Source of the DNA: Pelagimonas sp017744045
GTDB lineage: Bacteria; Pseudomonadota; Alphaproteobacteria; Rhodobacterales; Rhodobacteraceae
Reading direction: 5' to 3' (one strand)
Length of the DNA stretch: 64,000 nt
Assembly: GCF_017744045.1 (NCBI RefSeq)
Contig: NZ_JAGHRD010000008.1
Shown here one piece after another: positions 50,947 through 60,328 of the stretch (position 1 is its first letter; each line of letters starts with the position of its first letter). A program made the position numbers and the translations under genes. A model generated the notes under the pieces. That model was not told where the DNA came from and made no database searches. It saw only the letters and a list, made by a program, of their open reading frames with translations.

Positions 50947-51360
50947 TCACCAGTTACCTGCGGCTTCGCAGATCGCTTTGGCCGCGAGGCGAACGTCGTT
51001 GGCACGACTGTTGTAGGCGTCCGAGGCTTCCAGCATTTCCCATCGTTCGTCGCTGGCGTATCTCTCCCGAAATACCGCTTCTGCAGCGTCCCAGGACGGG
51101 AACCGGGTCGCGCAGTCGCAGTTGCCGATCTCAACGACCCGCTCGAGATTCTGGGCGCGATAGATGTCCTGAACCAGAACCCGCTGATAGGCTTGGCGCA
51201 GGGGGATCTCATGCATCCAGGCAGGCTCGGTGGGCCGGTCTGCACAGACGTCGAAGCTGCGATCGAGGGTCGGCACCATATTGCGCTCTGCCAAGGCGGG
51301 GACAGCCAGTAGGCTCACGGCCAGCGCGATTAGCGCAAGAGTTAGCCGCGCCGAATTCAT
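50947..51360 (-). CDS. Secreted hypothetical protein of the VirB operon
   Basis: This 137-residue protein has a clear signal peptide (1-24, ending ALAE) and four cysteines (DVCADRP, GNCDCAT, AICEAAG) that could form disulfides. Its start overlaps the DUF4177 gene stop (ATGA). Proteins of this kind are found beside VirB6 in Rhodobacteraceae secretion loci. Function unknown, perhaps an assembly or exclusion factor. Confidence 0.75.
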   Translation of the reverse strand: MNSARLTLALIALAVSLLAVPALAERNMVPTLDRSFDVCADRPTEPAWMHEIPLRQAYQRVLVQDIYRAQNLERVVEIGNCDCATRFPSWDAAEAVFRERYASDERWEMLEASDAYNSRANDVRLAAKAICEAAGNW

Positions 51361-51551
51361 GCCTTTGCCTCGGCCGCAGTCGTTTCCCGCTTCAAAAATA
51401 CCGTGTAGCCAACGTTAGCGTATTCCGATGAAGTGAACGACACGACTTCCCATCCCTCTGCGCCTCGGGCATTCAGAACGTTTTTCATCTCAAATTCACC
51501 TGTCTTGCGGCTCATCGGGAAGGTCAGGATGTCATATTCAAAGGTCTTCAT
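51357..51551 (-). CDS. DUF4177 family small protein
   Basis: This 64-residue protein begins MKTFEYDILTFPMSRKTG and contains LNARGAEGWEVVSFTSSEY, the DUF4177 pattern. It is coupled on both sides by 4-bp overlaps with virB11 and with the secreted hypothetical gene. Its role in the secretion system is not known. Confidence 0.8.
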   Translation of the reverse strand: MKTFEYDILTFPMSRKTGEFEMKNVLNARGAEGWEVVSFTSSEYANVGYTVFLKRETTAAEAKA

Positions 51552-52534
51552 TGGGAAGCTCCGATCTCGGTTGCGCCGGGGAGGTAGAATTCAGTGATGC
51601 CGCGTTTGCCGTCGTGGCGACCGGCCTGGATGATTACGTCGATGGAGTTCTCGATGTACTGGATCATGTCGGCATAGGTCATGGGGATCTCGGTCTTGAG
51701 CGCGGCGATGGCCAGACGCTGCACGGCAAGTTGCGGGGTTTCTGCGTGCAGCGTGGTCATTGAGCCGCCATGGCCAGTGTTGATCGCCTCGAGGAAGGTC
51801 ATGGCCTCCTTGCCGCGCACCTCGCCCAGGATGATCCGGTCGGGGCGCATGCGCAACGTTGCGGTGAGCAGCACATCGGCGGTCTGGAACTCCGCATCGC
51901 GATTGGCGATGAGGGTCACGGCATTGGGCTGGGTCGGCAGAAGCTCGGCGGCTTCCTCGATGGTGACGATGCGTTCCTCGGATGGCACGTGCGAGAGGAT
52001 CTTGCGCGCAGCCACGGTCTTGCCGGTGGAGGTGCCGCCAGAGACGATCATGTTAAGCTTGTTGTCGACGCAAAAGGCCAGCGCATCGTCGATCACGCCC
52101 GCGGCCACAACGTCGCGCAGTTCCCGCGTCTTCTCGAGACGCAGTTCTTCGAGCTTGCGTTCTTTGCCATACAGAAAGTCGAGCGCGATGCCATCGAGCG
52201 GCAGGCTTGAAAAAAACCGAAGGCTGATCGACATCGCCGAGAGCACGGCAGGCGGGGTGATGACCTGTGCCCGGATCGGGCGGCCCTTGTAGGTGATCGA
52301 GACCGAGACGATCGGGCGGTCTTTGCTCATTGTGGTGTTGGCGGAGGAGGCGATCTGGTTGCCGAGGTCCTTCACTTCCGTTGCGGTTAGCTGCCGTTCC
52401 AGTTCTCGCATGGAGTGATCGCCCTGGAACTCGCCCCAGCAGCTGCCATCGGGGTTGATGCAGATCTCGATGACATCGTCGCGAGCGGCGGCGTCGATCC
52501 TGTCGAGGGAGGTTTCGAGATAGCTCAGCGACAT
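51548..52534 (-). CDS. virB11: VirB11 traffic ATPase
   Basis: This 328-residue hexameric ATPase of the type IV secretion system has Walker A GGTSTGKT (about 165-172), the Asp box EERIVTIEEAAEL, Walker B MRPDRIILGEVRG and the His box TGHGGSMTTLHAE. It switches VirB4 and VirD4 between pilus assembly and DNA transfer. Normal length. Confidence 0.95.
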   Translation of the reverse strand: MSLSYLETSLDRIDAAARDDVIEICINPDGSCWGEFQGDHSMRELERQLTATEVKDLGNQIASSANTTMSKDRPIVSVSITYKGRPIRAQVITPPAVLSAMSISLRFFSSLPLDGIALDFLYGKERKLEELRLEKTRELRDVVAAGVIDDALAFCVDNKLNMIVSGGTSTGKTVAARKILSHVPSEERIVTIEEAAELLPTQPNAVTLIANRDAEFQTADVLLTATLRMRPDRIILGEVRGKEAMTFLEAINTGHGGSMTTLHAETPQLAVQRLAIAALKTEIPMTYADMIQYIENSIDVIIQAGRHDGKRGITEFYLPGATEIGASQ

Positions 52535-52538
52535 GGAC

Positions 52539-53918
52539 TCAGAATATCTCCAGATCGCGGTCGACCATCACCGTGACGCGGGCCCCTTGGTCGACATAGA
52601 TGACGGGGCCGATGGAGAGGTAGTCGCCTATGACGCTGTCCGTGGCATCGGCCAGATCATCGCCCACGTCTTCGAGCACGTCCGCGGCGGTCTCATCCTG
52701 GACGTTTGCAGCAGCAGCGCTTGGCGCGGCGGAGATCAGCGATATCAACGCCGCTGAGCCGAAACGCTCATCGAAGCGCGTGTCGACAAAGCCGGTCACG
52801 CCGGAGCGGCCCAATTCGTCACCCCCGAAAGAGCTGATCTGGATCGTCTGGTTGTCGGGTAGCATGATCCGGTCCCAGGCGATGGTGACCCGGCGCTGCG
52901 CGATATCGACCCCCGAACGATAGCGCCCGATGAGACGGGCCCCGCGCGGGATAAGGAGGCGCGCGCCATCGACGCTGTAGACATCCTCGGACACCACGGC
53001 ACGGGTCTGGCCGGGCAGGGAGCTGTCAAGGGCAGTTTCCATGACGGCCTGAATCATTGTGCCCTGGATGATGGTGTTGGACGGGTTGGCGATGACTTCT
53101 GCCTGCGTCACGGACGTGGGCAGTGCGCCGTTCAGCACGAAATCCGTCACGTCCCCGAAGGTGCGTTTGGTCAGTGCCGTCTCATTCGCACCGGATGCAC
53201 CTCCAAAAGCGATCGTCGGCGAGGTGATGCGGCGCTCCTGGAATGCGCGTTCCTCAGCCGCGCGGCGTTCGAGTTCCGCCAGCCGCCGTGCTTCCTCCTC
53301 GCGGCGGAGCCGTTCTTCTTCCCGCGCGCGCAGTTCGTCTTCGGTTGGGCCGATGGGTGCGGGCAGGGGGCGGTTGGCCTCAAGCTGCGCGAGTTCGAGA
53401 TCCATCCGGAGTTGCTCCAGTTCGCGGTCGCGCGCCGTAAGCTCATCGCGAAACTGCTGTTGCGCGGCTTCCGACGCAGCTTGCAGGGCGGCTATCTGCG
53501 CTGTCAGCGCATCAATGGCTTCAGCGGCTGCGGTATCTTCCTCTACTACCGGTTCGGGCGCGCTGCGCAATTCTTCGATCTGGGCCTGAAGGGCGGCGAG
53601 TTGCGCTAAAAGCTCGGCGTTCGGTTCCACCGGTTCAGGTGCGACCAGAACGACTTCGGGCTCCGGTGGAGGGAGGGTTTCGATGGCACCGAACCCGTCG
53701 CCTTCGTTCTGGAACACGTCTGGCGTGGCCGTAGGCAGAGCTTCTTCTTCCTCGGGTTGGGACAGGAGATAGAGCAATGCACCGCCGGCACCGATCACGA
53801 GGACGACGACCAGTGCGAGCAGCGGTGGGCGCCGTGGGGCAGGGGGCGAACCTGCGCCTTTGCCTTGCTCGAGAGCAGCGAGGCGTTTCTCGAGGTCCGC
53901 GTTTCCGGTGTCGCTCAT
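52539..53918 (-). CDS. virB10: VirB10/TrbI channel scaffold protein
   Basis: This 459-residue protein has a cytoplasmic N terminus, one membrane helix (PPLLALVVVLVIGAGGALLYLL), a long Pro/Glu and coiled-coil spacer (about 75-240) and the C-terminal TrbI beta-barrel domain with GTMIQAVMETALDSSLPGQ and LLIPRGARLIGRYRSG. It links inner and outer membranes. Start ATG 53918 overlaps the virB9 stop (ATGA); the longer frame is rejected. Confidence 0.95.
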   Translation of the reverse strand: MSDTGNADLEKRLAALEQGKGAGSPPAPRRPPLLALVVVLVIGAGGALLYLLSQPEEEEALPTATPDVFQNEGDGFGAIETLPPPEPEVVLVAPEPVEPNAELLAQLAALQAQIEELRSAPEPVVEEDTAAAEAIDALTAQIAALQAASEAAQQQFRDELTARDRELEQLRMDLELAQLEANRPLPAPIGPTEDELRAREEERLRREEEARRLAELERRAAEERAFQERRITSPTIAFGGASGANETALTKRTFGDVTDFVLNGALPTSVTQAEVIANPSNTIIQGTMIQAVMETALDSSLPGQTRAVVSEDVYSVDGARLLIPRGARLIGRYRSGVDIAQRRVTIAWDRIMLPDNQTIQISSFGGDELGRSGVTGFVDTRFDERFGSAALISLISAAPSAAAANVQDETAADVLEDVGDDLADATDSVIGDYLSIGPVIYVDQGARVTVMVDRDLEIF

Positions 53919-54610
53919 GATCCGACCCCCGCCGTTGGTGTGGCCTCGATACAGACCACCTCCTCCCCAATCCGCAGCACCCATTGCCTGTTCACCCCGG
54001 AGACCCGGATCACGCCGTCCTCGGTCGCTTGCGTGTTGGCCGTCCGTTCTCGGCCATTGGCGTAGCGAAAGATTGCGGGCACCGGCGCGTTCCGCGGGAA
54101 CTCGAAATACGTGAAGGTCCCATCATCCCAGACGCGCGTCGGGGTGAACTCGGTGCGCGCACTGGCACCGTAATTGTGGTTAGGGGCTTGGGCCGCGATG
54201 GCACGTGTGGGCCGTGCATTGTCTTCGGGGTAGCGGAACTGGACCACGTAGAAGGTCGGGCTGCGGGTCTCCTGGACGTTGAAGTAGTAGCTGCGGCGGT
54301 TGGTATAGACGGTCACGTTGGTATGGACACCGCGCGCGACGGGCTTGATCGCGAAGGCTTGCCCGCCCGGAACGCCGTCGATCTCGAAGCCCTCCGTGTC
54401 CCCTGCGATGATTGAGCGGATGCTTTCTCCCTCGCCAAACTCGATCGTGGTCACATGGGTGAGCGAGACGTTGAGGCGATAGACCTGACCTTCCTGATAG
54501 GTAGCCAAGCGCACGCGGCTGTCATTGGGGCCACCGCGCGGGATGGCTTCCGCGAAGGCAAGGACTGGCAGCAGGGAAAATAGGCCAGCAACTAAGAACT
54601 TACTGATCAA
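53915..54610 (-). CDS. virB9: VirB9 outer-membrane complex protein
   Basis: This 231-residue secreted protein begins at TTG 54610, immediately after the virB8 stop, with GGAG 7 bp upstream; no ATG fits. A signal peptide (KFLVAGLFSLLPVLAFA) is followed by the VirB9 N domain (VTTIEFGEGESIRSIIAGD) and C domain (TRVWDDGTFTYFEFPRNAPVPAIF). It forms the outer core with VirB7 and VirB10. Confidence 0.93.
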   Translation of the reverse strand: MISKFLVAGLFSLLPVLAFAEAIPRGGPNDSRVRLATYQEGQVYRLNVSLTHVTTIEFGEGESIRSIIAGDTEGFEIDGVPGGQAFAIKPVARGVHTNVTVYTNRRSYYFNVQETRSPTFYVVQFRYPEDNARPTRAIAAQAPNHNYGASARTEFTPTRVWDDGTFTYFEFPRNAPVPAIFRYANGRERTANTQATEDGVIRVSGVNRQWVLRIGEEVVCIEATPTAGVGS

Positions 54611-54611
54611 A

Positions 54612-55265
54612 CTAGTTCTCCAATCTGTCGGAGCGGATGGAATATTCGAGCACGGTGAAGCCGAAGGGGTTGGTCCAGACCTCATCGATGGAGCGGCTGG
54701 TCTCGGGGCGGAACTCGAAGAGCAGCGTGGCGGTGAAGAGGCCGGTCTGGACGCCGTTGATGGATGTCAGGCGCTTGCGCAGGCGGACCGTGGCGCGATT
54801 GGTGCCGATCCGGTTGATGCTGAGGATCTCGACGTCGAGCCGGGCATTCGGGCCATAGACCGTCGGCGGGTAACTCTCGTTGGCGCTGTTCCAGATCTGG
54901 CGCAACCCACTTTCGGCCGCACCGTCCGAGCGACGCAGCACACTGCGGATGCGCAGATCATTGTCGAGTTGGTTGTAGACCTCGCGGTCAGTTACGTAGC
55001 GGAAGACTTCCGCCTCGATGATGGCCTGGTTGGCTGTGACCGAAGTTGCACCTACAGAGGCTTCGGGCAGGGCAAAGCCTGTCTCGGGATCGTAAGGAAC
55101 AACCACGGGCGGCGGATCGACATCGAGGATTGCGACAGCCGCCGCGCTCAGGCATCCGAGGATGCCGAAGATGAGCCCGATGAGCCCAAGGCGCTGCCAG
55201 AGCCGTTCGCGGCGCAGCGCACCATAGACCAGCTCCTCTTCGATGATTTCCTGTTCACTCGCCAC
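54612..55265 (-). CDS. virB8: VirB8 assembly factor
   Basis: This 217-residue bitopic protein has a short cytoplasmic N terminus, one membrane helix (LGLIGLIFGILGCLSAAAVAIL, about 27-47) and the NTF2-like VirB8 periplasmic domain (FRYVTDREVYN, then RLDVEILSINRIG). It nucleates the secretion complex. Normal size for the family. Confidence 0.94.
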   Translation of the reverse strand: MASEQEIIEEELVYGALRRERLWQRLGLIGLIFGILGCLSAAAVAILDVDPPPVVVPYDPETGFALPEASVGATSVTANQAIIEAEVFRYVTDREVYNQLDNDLRIRSVLRRSDGAAESGLRQIWNSANESYPPTVYGPNARLDVEILSINRIGTNRATVRLRKRLTSINGVQTGLFTATLLFEFRPETSRSIDEVWTNPFGFTVLEYSIRSDRLEN

Positions 55266-55281
55266 GCGTCAAACCCCTGAA

Positions 55282-56091
55282 TCAGTCTGCGCGCAGGTCT
55301 GGCAGCGTAAAGTCCATGAAGCGCTGCTCCTCTGCGATGGTGGCGGCATCGATCACGCCGCCGGTGCCGTCACCCACGGTTTGCACCGCTTCAAGCTGCC
55401 ACATGGCGACGAGCGCGATCGCCAGTTCCGCGGTCACTCGCGTGTTGAGATCGATGCTTTCCTTGAGTTCATCCATGTCATCGATCAGCCCGACGAGCCG
55501 GTCGACACGCTCCAGCGCTTGCCCTGCGTCTTCATAGCTGTTCTGGGCCGCCGCCGAGACGAGCGCGCCGGTCGTGGCTTGCGTCGCCACGCGATTGGCC
55601 CCGGGATTGCCGCTTGTGGCCATTTCCGAAAGCGTATCGTCGTCAAAGCCGAGATCGGCCAGGACCCGGTCCATCTGGGTTTCGATCTCGCCCGCGCCGG
55701 AGCCGGACAGGCCGGAGAAGTCACCCGTCTTGATGGCTTCGATGGTGGCGAGGATGTCCCCGAACTCCTGGTCGAGCAGGCCGTTCAGCTCGTCTTCCAT
55801 TTCGGTGCGGATGATTTCCGGCAGCTCGGCAAGGCGCGTTAGGGCTTCGTAGGTGCGTTGCAATTCGCCAAGTTGTTCCGTGAGTGTCGCAAGCTGTTCG
55901 CGGAGCTGCGTCAGCTGCTCGTTTTGCAGGATCTCGTCTTCGATCATCTGCCGCAGCTGCTGGATGTTTTGTGCGATGTTCTGGGTATCGACGACGGGCA
56001 CGCCTTGCGCCAGGGCAGGGGACAGGGTGCCGAGATGCAGGCCAATTCCAAGCGTCGTGGCCAAGGCCGTCCTCACGAGTAAATCTCTCAT
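55282..56091 (-). CDS. virB5: VirB5/TrbJ-like pilus-associated protein
   Basis: This 269-residue secreted protein (signal to about residue 29, ending PALAQ) is strongly helical, with a Gln/Leu-rich coiled coil (IQQLRQMIEDEILQNEQL and following). VirB5-type proteins sit at the pilus tip. The C-terminal part (LKESIDLNTRVTAELA ... FMDFTLPD) closely parallels the end of the lytic transglycosylase encoded just upstream. Its ATG overlaps that gene's stop. Confidence 0.88.
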   Translation of the reverse strand: MRDLLVRTALATTLGIGLHLGTLSPALAQGVPVVDTQNIAQNIQQLRQMIEDEILQNEQLTQLREQLATLTEQLGELQRTYEALTRLAELPEIIRTEMEDELNGLLDQEFGDILATIEAIKTGDFSGLSGSGAGEIETQMDRVLADLGFDDDTLSEMATSGNPGANRVATQATTGALVSAAAQNSYEDAGQALERVDRLVGLIDDMDELKESIDLNTRVTAELAIALVAMWQLEAVQTVGDGTGGVIDAATIAEEQRFMDFTLPDLRAD

Positions 56092-57254
56092 CGGTCTATC
56101 TCCCTGATCGTGAATTCCATGAACGCGCCCTCGGCCAAGCGGGCGCTGGCCTGGGCCAGCTCTTCGGCAGAAAGCACGCGGGTGCGCGCGGCCTGTAGCC
56201 GGATGCGGGCCGCGACGAGACGCACGAGTTCGGCGCGGGCATAGGTGTTGAGCGCGATGCTTTCCTGCACGTCTTCGGTTTCAGAGATCTGCTCGACGAT
56301 GTCCGTAATACGCAGCGTGGCCTGCCGGATCGCGGCTGGCGCGTTGTTGCCATAATAGGCCGCGCCATGCCCGGTGATCGAGAGGTTGGCATTGGCCAGT
56401 AACGCGGGATCAATCGTGCCGAGCGCTTCGATCCCGCCGATGCGGCTTAGGTAGAGATTGTAGCGTTCGGGGATGACCTGGACATAGTGCTGGGTCTCGG
56501 CAAAGGGCGGCACGCCCCCATATTCAAACACGCGGCCGGGTCCGGCGTTGTAGGCCGCGAGCGCGTTGATGATATTGCCGTCGAAGGTGTTGAGCTGGGC
56601 CGCGAGATAGCGCGCGCCGCCATGCACCTGCAGGTAGGGGCTGTCATAGTATTCCGGGTTGATGCCGAGGTCACTGGCGGTGCCTGGCATGATCTGGGTA
56701 AGGCCAAAGGCGCCGACCGGCGACCGCGCGCCGATGGTGAACCGGCTTTCCTGCCATATAAGCGCTTGCAACAGTGCCCGCCATTGAACCGGCGAGAGGC
56801 CCGCGCGGCCAACTCCCGCAAAGCCGCTGGTCTCCTGGGCGACGCGAATGATGAGCTGCTCGATGTTTTCCGAGGCATCCCCGAACATCTGCGCGCCGCC
56901 GGGATTGGGATCGATCTCACCCGTGCCATAGACCGCCTCGACGGACCGCGCCGGATCGCCGCTGCCACTTTCCAGCCCGGAGACCATGGCCGGCAGGCCT
57001 TGACCGCCAAAACTTGTCTGGGCATCGAGGATGCGTTGCAGGGTTTCCAGCTGCTCCCGTTCGATCTCGGCAATGAGTTCGCGTACAGCAAGCTTGTCCG
57101 CTTGAATGGCGAGGTCGGCCTCGCGATCGCCTGTTTCGACGATATCGCGCGCGGTCAGCCCGCTGTCATTGGTCGGCACACCTTGGGACAAGGCGAGACC
57201 GGGCAGCAAGCAAAGCGCGAGGATATGGGGCAGCTTAGACCTCAACGTCACCAT
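56088..57254 (-). CDS. Lytic transglycosylase with VirB5-like C-terminal segment
   Basis: This 388-residue protein has a signal peptide (1-24), a coiled section, and an SLT domain at about 150-290: LIWQESRFTIGARSPVGAFG with catalytic Glu, then GLTQIMPGTASDLG and ALAAYNAGPGRVFEYGG. After it, residues 320-388 (VQESIALNTYARAELVRLVA ... FMEFTIREI) resemble the C-terminal end of the VirB5-like protein. It opens peptidoglycan for the secretion channel. It is a second transglycosylase besides the one at 60325. Confidence 0.92.
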   Translation of the reverse strand: MVTLRSKLPHILALCLLPGLALSQGVPTNDSGLTARDIVETGDREADLAIQADKLAVRELIAEIEREQLETLQRILDAQTSFGGQGLPAMVSGLESGSGDPARSVEAVYGTGEIDPNPGGAQMFGDASENIEQLIIRVAQETSGFAGVGRAGLSPVQWRALLQALIWQESRFTIGARSPVGAFGLTQIMPGTASDLGINPEYYDSPYLQVHGGARYLAAQLNTFDGNIINALAAYNAGPGRVFEYGGVPPFAETQHYVQVIPERYNLYLSRIGGIEALGTIDPALLANANLSITGHGAAYYGNNAPAAIRQATLRITDIVEQISETEDVQESIALNTYARAELVRLVAARIRLQAARTRVLSAEELAQASARLAEGAFMEFTIREIDR

Positions 57255-57402
57255 CCGATGCGCCGAGGGGCGTGAAGGTGCAATCTGGCGCGACGGGGGC
57301 CGTCGAGGCCATGAAAGTGAAGCAATTGGCCTGCGGTTCCTGGTACTGGGCGCAGGAGGCCAAAGCGCCGAGCGCGGCCAAGGCGAAAAGAACACGGATC
57401 AT
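57235..57402 (-). CDS. virB7: VirB7-like small lipoprotein
   Basis: This 55-residue protein starts MIRVLFALAALGALASCAQ with a lipobox (LASC, Cys17) and has two further cysteines in its short mature part (NCFTF and DCTF). ATG 57402 follows GGAGGC and overlaps the virB4 stop (ATGA). Size, lipobox and position in the operon fit VirB7, which binds VirB9. The assignment rests on these features, not on a sequence match. Confidence 0.75.
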   Translation of the reverse strand: MIRVLFALAALGALASCAQYQEPQANCFTFMASTAPVAPDCTFTPLGASDGDVEV

Positions 57403-59789
57403 GAAAGCCTCCAGAAGTCGGGGCGGTCGCGGTAATCGGCGCCGACCAGCGCCTCACCTTTCTCCATGCCGCCGAGGATGGTGAGATTGGGCCCGAGGGC
57501 GCTCAGATCGGCATCGACCACGATGGAGCCCTGGTCGTCTCGGATGAGCGCAAGGCGGCTGTCGCTGCCGGTGTTGAGAAGCACGTCGAGTTCCTTCTCA
57601 TAGAGGTTCAGCATCGCGTAATCGGCCGCATGGGCGCGGATGTTAGGAAGCAGAATCTGCGTCGGTACGGCCTCGACAATCGTCTTGCCGGTCCGGGTGC
57701 GCTCGAGCTGACTGGCGTATTGCGTCATCATCACCGCGACGGTGTTTTGCTTCCGCGCGGTCACCAGCCAGTTCGAGAGCCGCTCCGCGAAATAGGCGTT
57801 GTCCAGCGCCTTCCAGGCCTCGTCGATCACGATGATCGTTGGGCGGCGATCTTCGATCTCACGCTCGACCCGGCGGAAGAGATAAGAGAGAACGGCCATG
57901 CGTTCCTTCTCGGCCTCGCTGTCGAGTATGCCGGTGAGATCGAAGCCCACCACATCGCCTTTGAGCGAGAAGGTGTCTTCCAGAGTCTGTCCGAATATCC
58001 AGCCGTAACGGCCCTCTTCGGTCCATTCGAGCAGGCGCTGATGCAGATCGCCACCATCATCGGTGGAGACGAATAGCGATGCGAAATCCCGCCAGTTCCG
58101 CAAGCCGGGATTCGTCGCCTGCGCGTTCTGGCGCACGACCTCTTGGATGCGGTTGGTCTGGGCAGGCGTGAGCGGCTTGTCTGCGCGATAGAGCAGGGTG
58201 GCGAGCCAGTCCGAGAGCCATGCCGTGCCGCGCGCATCGGTCTCGGTCCAGAGCGGGTTGAGGCCTGTGGGTTGCCCCGCTTTCAGGGACGCATAGCGTC
58301 CGCCATTGGCGCGGACCGCCATCTCCATACCGAGACGGTAATCGAAGACGAAGATCCGCGCCCCTGCTCGACGGGCCTGGGTCATGAGGAATGCCGAGAG
58401 GACCGACTTGCCAGACCCAGGCCGTCCCATGATCAGCGTATGCCCGCTGGTGGGTTCTTTGTCGGGGCTGCCTTGCTCGTGATATGAAAACCGATAGGCG
58501 CTCTGCTCGGGTGTGGGCAGATAGGTGATGATCTTGCCCCAAGGGGATTTCTGAGCAGGCTTGCCAAGCTGCGTCCGATGAAACGCCGCGAAATCCGCAA
58601 AGTTGCGATTGGTGATCGCGCTGGCGCGCACGCGCTTAGGCTGGTTGCCAGGATGCTGGCTGAGGTAGTGGGCCTTGGCCGCAACCCGCTCGCCGATCAT
58701 CTTCACGCCCTCGGCGGCGGCGGCGTTCACGATTTCGGCGCTGAGTGTCTGTAGCTCGTCGAGCGTGTCGCAGAAGATCGTTGCGATCATGTGGTGTTCA
58801 CCGAAGCTTTGTCGCTTGGCCTCAAGATCATCGGCGGCGATGTCGAGGGCTTCCATCAGCGAGAGCGCCGCGTCCTGGCTCGCCTGCATCTGGCGCTTTT
58901 GCCGCTTGATCCGACCCGCCATGAGGTTCGAATTGATCGGCGTGAAGGAATGCGTGACGATCATGTCGACAGGCAGGTTCAGCATGTCGAACATGGTGCA
59001 GGAGGTTGCCTCGGAATATTCCCCGATGGTGAAACTCTTCCCAAAGCGGTGTCCCACGACGCCTTCGGAGAGTTCGAAGTGATCGCCTTGAAACGTCACT
59101 CGCGTGTTGGCGACGTTGAAGGACAGGAAACCATAGGTATTGGCCGGATAAAGCGGCAGTTCCTGGCCAGTGTTGAGGGCCCCCAGAAAGCCGATCAACT
59201 CGCCGGACTTGGCCGAAAGCACACGCGGATTCAGCTCCGTCAGGCCTGACACGAACACGCTCACGGCCTCGCCCAATCGGCGAAGGCGTTTCTCAGTTGC
59301 CTCCTTCAGCCGATCCGGTGCGCTGCGGTTCAGGAACGGCAGGACGCTTTTCGGGGGCGGGCGATGGATGACCGTGAGCGTCAGCGTCTTGTCGCGCAGC
59401 CCGCTGGTCTCGAGTTTCTTGCGCCAGAGCCGGTCAACTTCTCCAGCAAAACTGTCCTCGCGCACGGGCTCGAGGTCCGGCGTGATCGCCTTCGAGACCT
59501 TGTGGACGTAGTAGCTGAACTCCGGCCCCAGCTGCGCGATGATCCGGGCAAAAAGCGCGGTCACCTTGTCGAGACAGGCATCATCCGTGGTGTAGCTGTT
59601 GACCCCGTCGAGCCGAATGCACTGGAAAAGCTCGTTGACCCGCGTCCGCACGGTCCGGTCATCGACCTGGCTGACGTACGGCAGCATATGCGCAAGGCGG
59701 GTCTCGCGTGCATACCATTCGGGCGTCATCGTGCGGGGATCGAGCGCAGCATCACAGGCTTCATCACGGAGCATAGCTGTCCCCGCCAT
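57399..59789 (-). CDS. virB4: VirB4 secretion ATPase
   Basis: This 796-residue ATPase shows the CagE/TrbE/VirB N-terminal domain (about 150-400) and the C-terminal RecA-like domain with Walker A GRPGSGKS (455-462) and Walker B TIIVIDEAWKALDN (Asp near 658). It also has the VirB4-type VMMTQYASQLE motif. It energises pilus assembly and substrate transfer. ATG 59789 overlaps the virB3 end; ATG 59774 is an alternative. Confidence 0.95.
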   Translation of the reverse strand: MAGTAMLRDEACDAALDPRTMTPEWYARETRLAHMLPYVSQVDDRTVRTRVNELFQCIRLDGVNSYTTDDACLDKVTALFARIIAQLGPEFSYYVHKVSKAITPDLEPVREDSFAGEVDRLWRKKLETSGLRDKTLTLTVIHRPPPKSVLPFLNRSAPDRLKEATEKRLRRLGEAVSVFVSGLTELNPRVLSAKSGELIGFLGALNTGQELPLYPANTYGFLSFNVANTRVTFQGDHFELSEGVVGHRFGKSFTIGEYSEATSCTMFDMLNLPVDMIVTHSFTPINSNLMAGRIKRQKRQMQASQDAALSLMEALDIAADDLEAKRQSFGEHHMIATIFCDTLDELQTLSAEIVNAAAAEGVKMIGERVAAKAHYLSQHPGNQPKRVRASAITNRNFADFAAFHRTQLGKPAQKSPWGKIITYLPTPEQSAYRFSYHEQGSPDKEPTSGHTLIMGRPGSGKSVLSAFLMTQARRAGARIFVFDYRLGMEMAVRANGGRYASLKAGQPTGLNPLWTETDARGTAWLSDWLATLLYRADKPLTPAQTNRIQEVVRQNAQATNPGLRNWRDFASLFVSTDDGGDLHQRLLEWTEEGRYGWIFGQTLEDTFSLKGDVVGFDLTGILDSEAEKERMAVLSYLFRRVEREIEDRRPTIIVIDEAWKALDNAYFAERLSNWLVTARKQNTVAVMMTQYASQLERTRTGKTIVEAVPTQILLPNIRAHAADYAMLNLYEKELDVLLNTGSDSRLALIRDDQGSIVVDADLSALGPNLTILGGMEKGEALVGADYRDRPDFWRLS

Positions 59790-60042
59790 GGATGGAGCGG
59801 TTCCGCGTTGGTGGGGTTTCCTGCAGTGCCGTCATCATCACGTCGATGAAGCGCGGGTCCCAGTCCGCGGCCTTCCAAAGCACGGGATAGAGCAGGGCGG
59901 CCACGCCCAGCACCGCGATGTGCTGGATCCAGACGAACAAGAGCACCGAGCCAAAGAGCCAGACCATCGCATACATGATGGGCAGGCCCAAAAGCTTGGG
60001 CGGGCGCACGAGACCCAGAAAGAGGGGCGAGCGCTCAGCCAC
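59764..60042 (-). CDS. virB3: VirB3 inner-membrane protein
   Basis: This 92-residue protein begins at GTG 60042, within the virB2 end (GTGGCTGA). It has the VirB3 layout: SPLFLGLVRPPKLLGLP followed by two membrane helices (MYAMVWLFGSVLLFVWIQH and following). VirB3 works next to VirB4. The frame upstream of the GTG is Pro-rich and not believable. Confidence 0.92.
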   Translation of the reverse strand: MAERSPLFLGLVRPPKLLGLPIMYAMVWLFGSVLLFVWIQHIAVLGVAALLYPVLWKAADWDPRFIDVMMTALQETPPTRNRSIHGGDSYAP

Positions 60043-60328
60043 CGGCAAAGACCGCGGCAACAATGGTGGGGGCGGCAGCAACACCGGCGATCCCGACGAG
60101 GACCCAGAGGGCCTGGCGCAGATCGATGATGTTGAAGAACCAGCTCAAGAAAACGCCCAGCACGGCAAGCGTCGCGATCACCACACCGAGCGGGCCGGTC
60201 AGCGCATCAACGATGCCCTGCAACAGGCTCTGGATCGGCGAGAGATCGATGCTTTGCGCAAGCGCAGGCTCTGCAACGAGCAGGAAGAGCGCGAGCGACG
60301 CAATAAACAGGTTAGATATGTGCTTCAT
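60035..60328 (-). CDS. virB2: VirB2/TrbC pilin
   Basis: This 97-residue prepilin has a long signal (cleavage after ALAQ, about residue 25) and two hydrophobic helices separated by a short loop (GPLGVVIATLAVLGVFLSWFF; DLRQALWVLVGIAGVAAAPTIV). Typical size and shape for the VirB2 major pilin. The start overlaps the transglycosylase stop. Confidence 0.93.
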   Translation of the reverse strand: MKHISNLFIASLALFLLVAEPALAQSIDLSPIQSLLQGIVDALTGPLGVVIATLAVLGVFLSWFFNIIDLRQALWVLVGIAGVAAAPTIVAAVFAGG

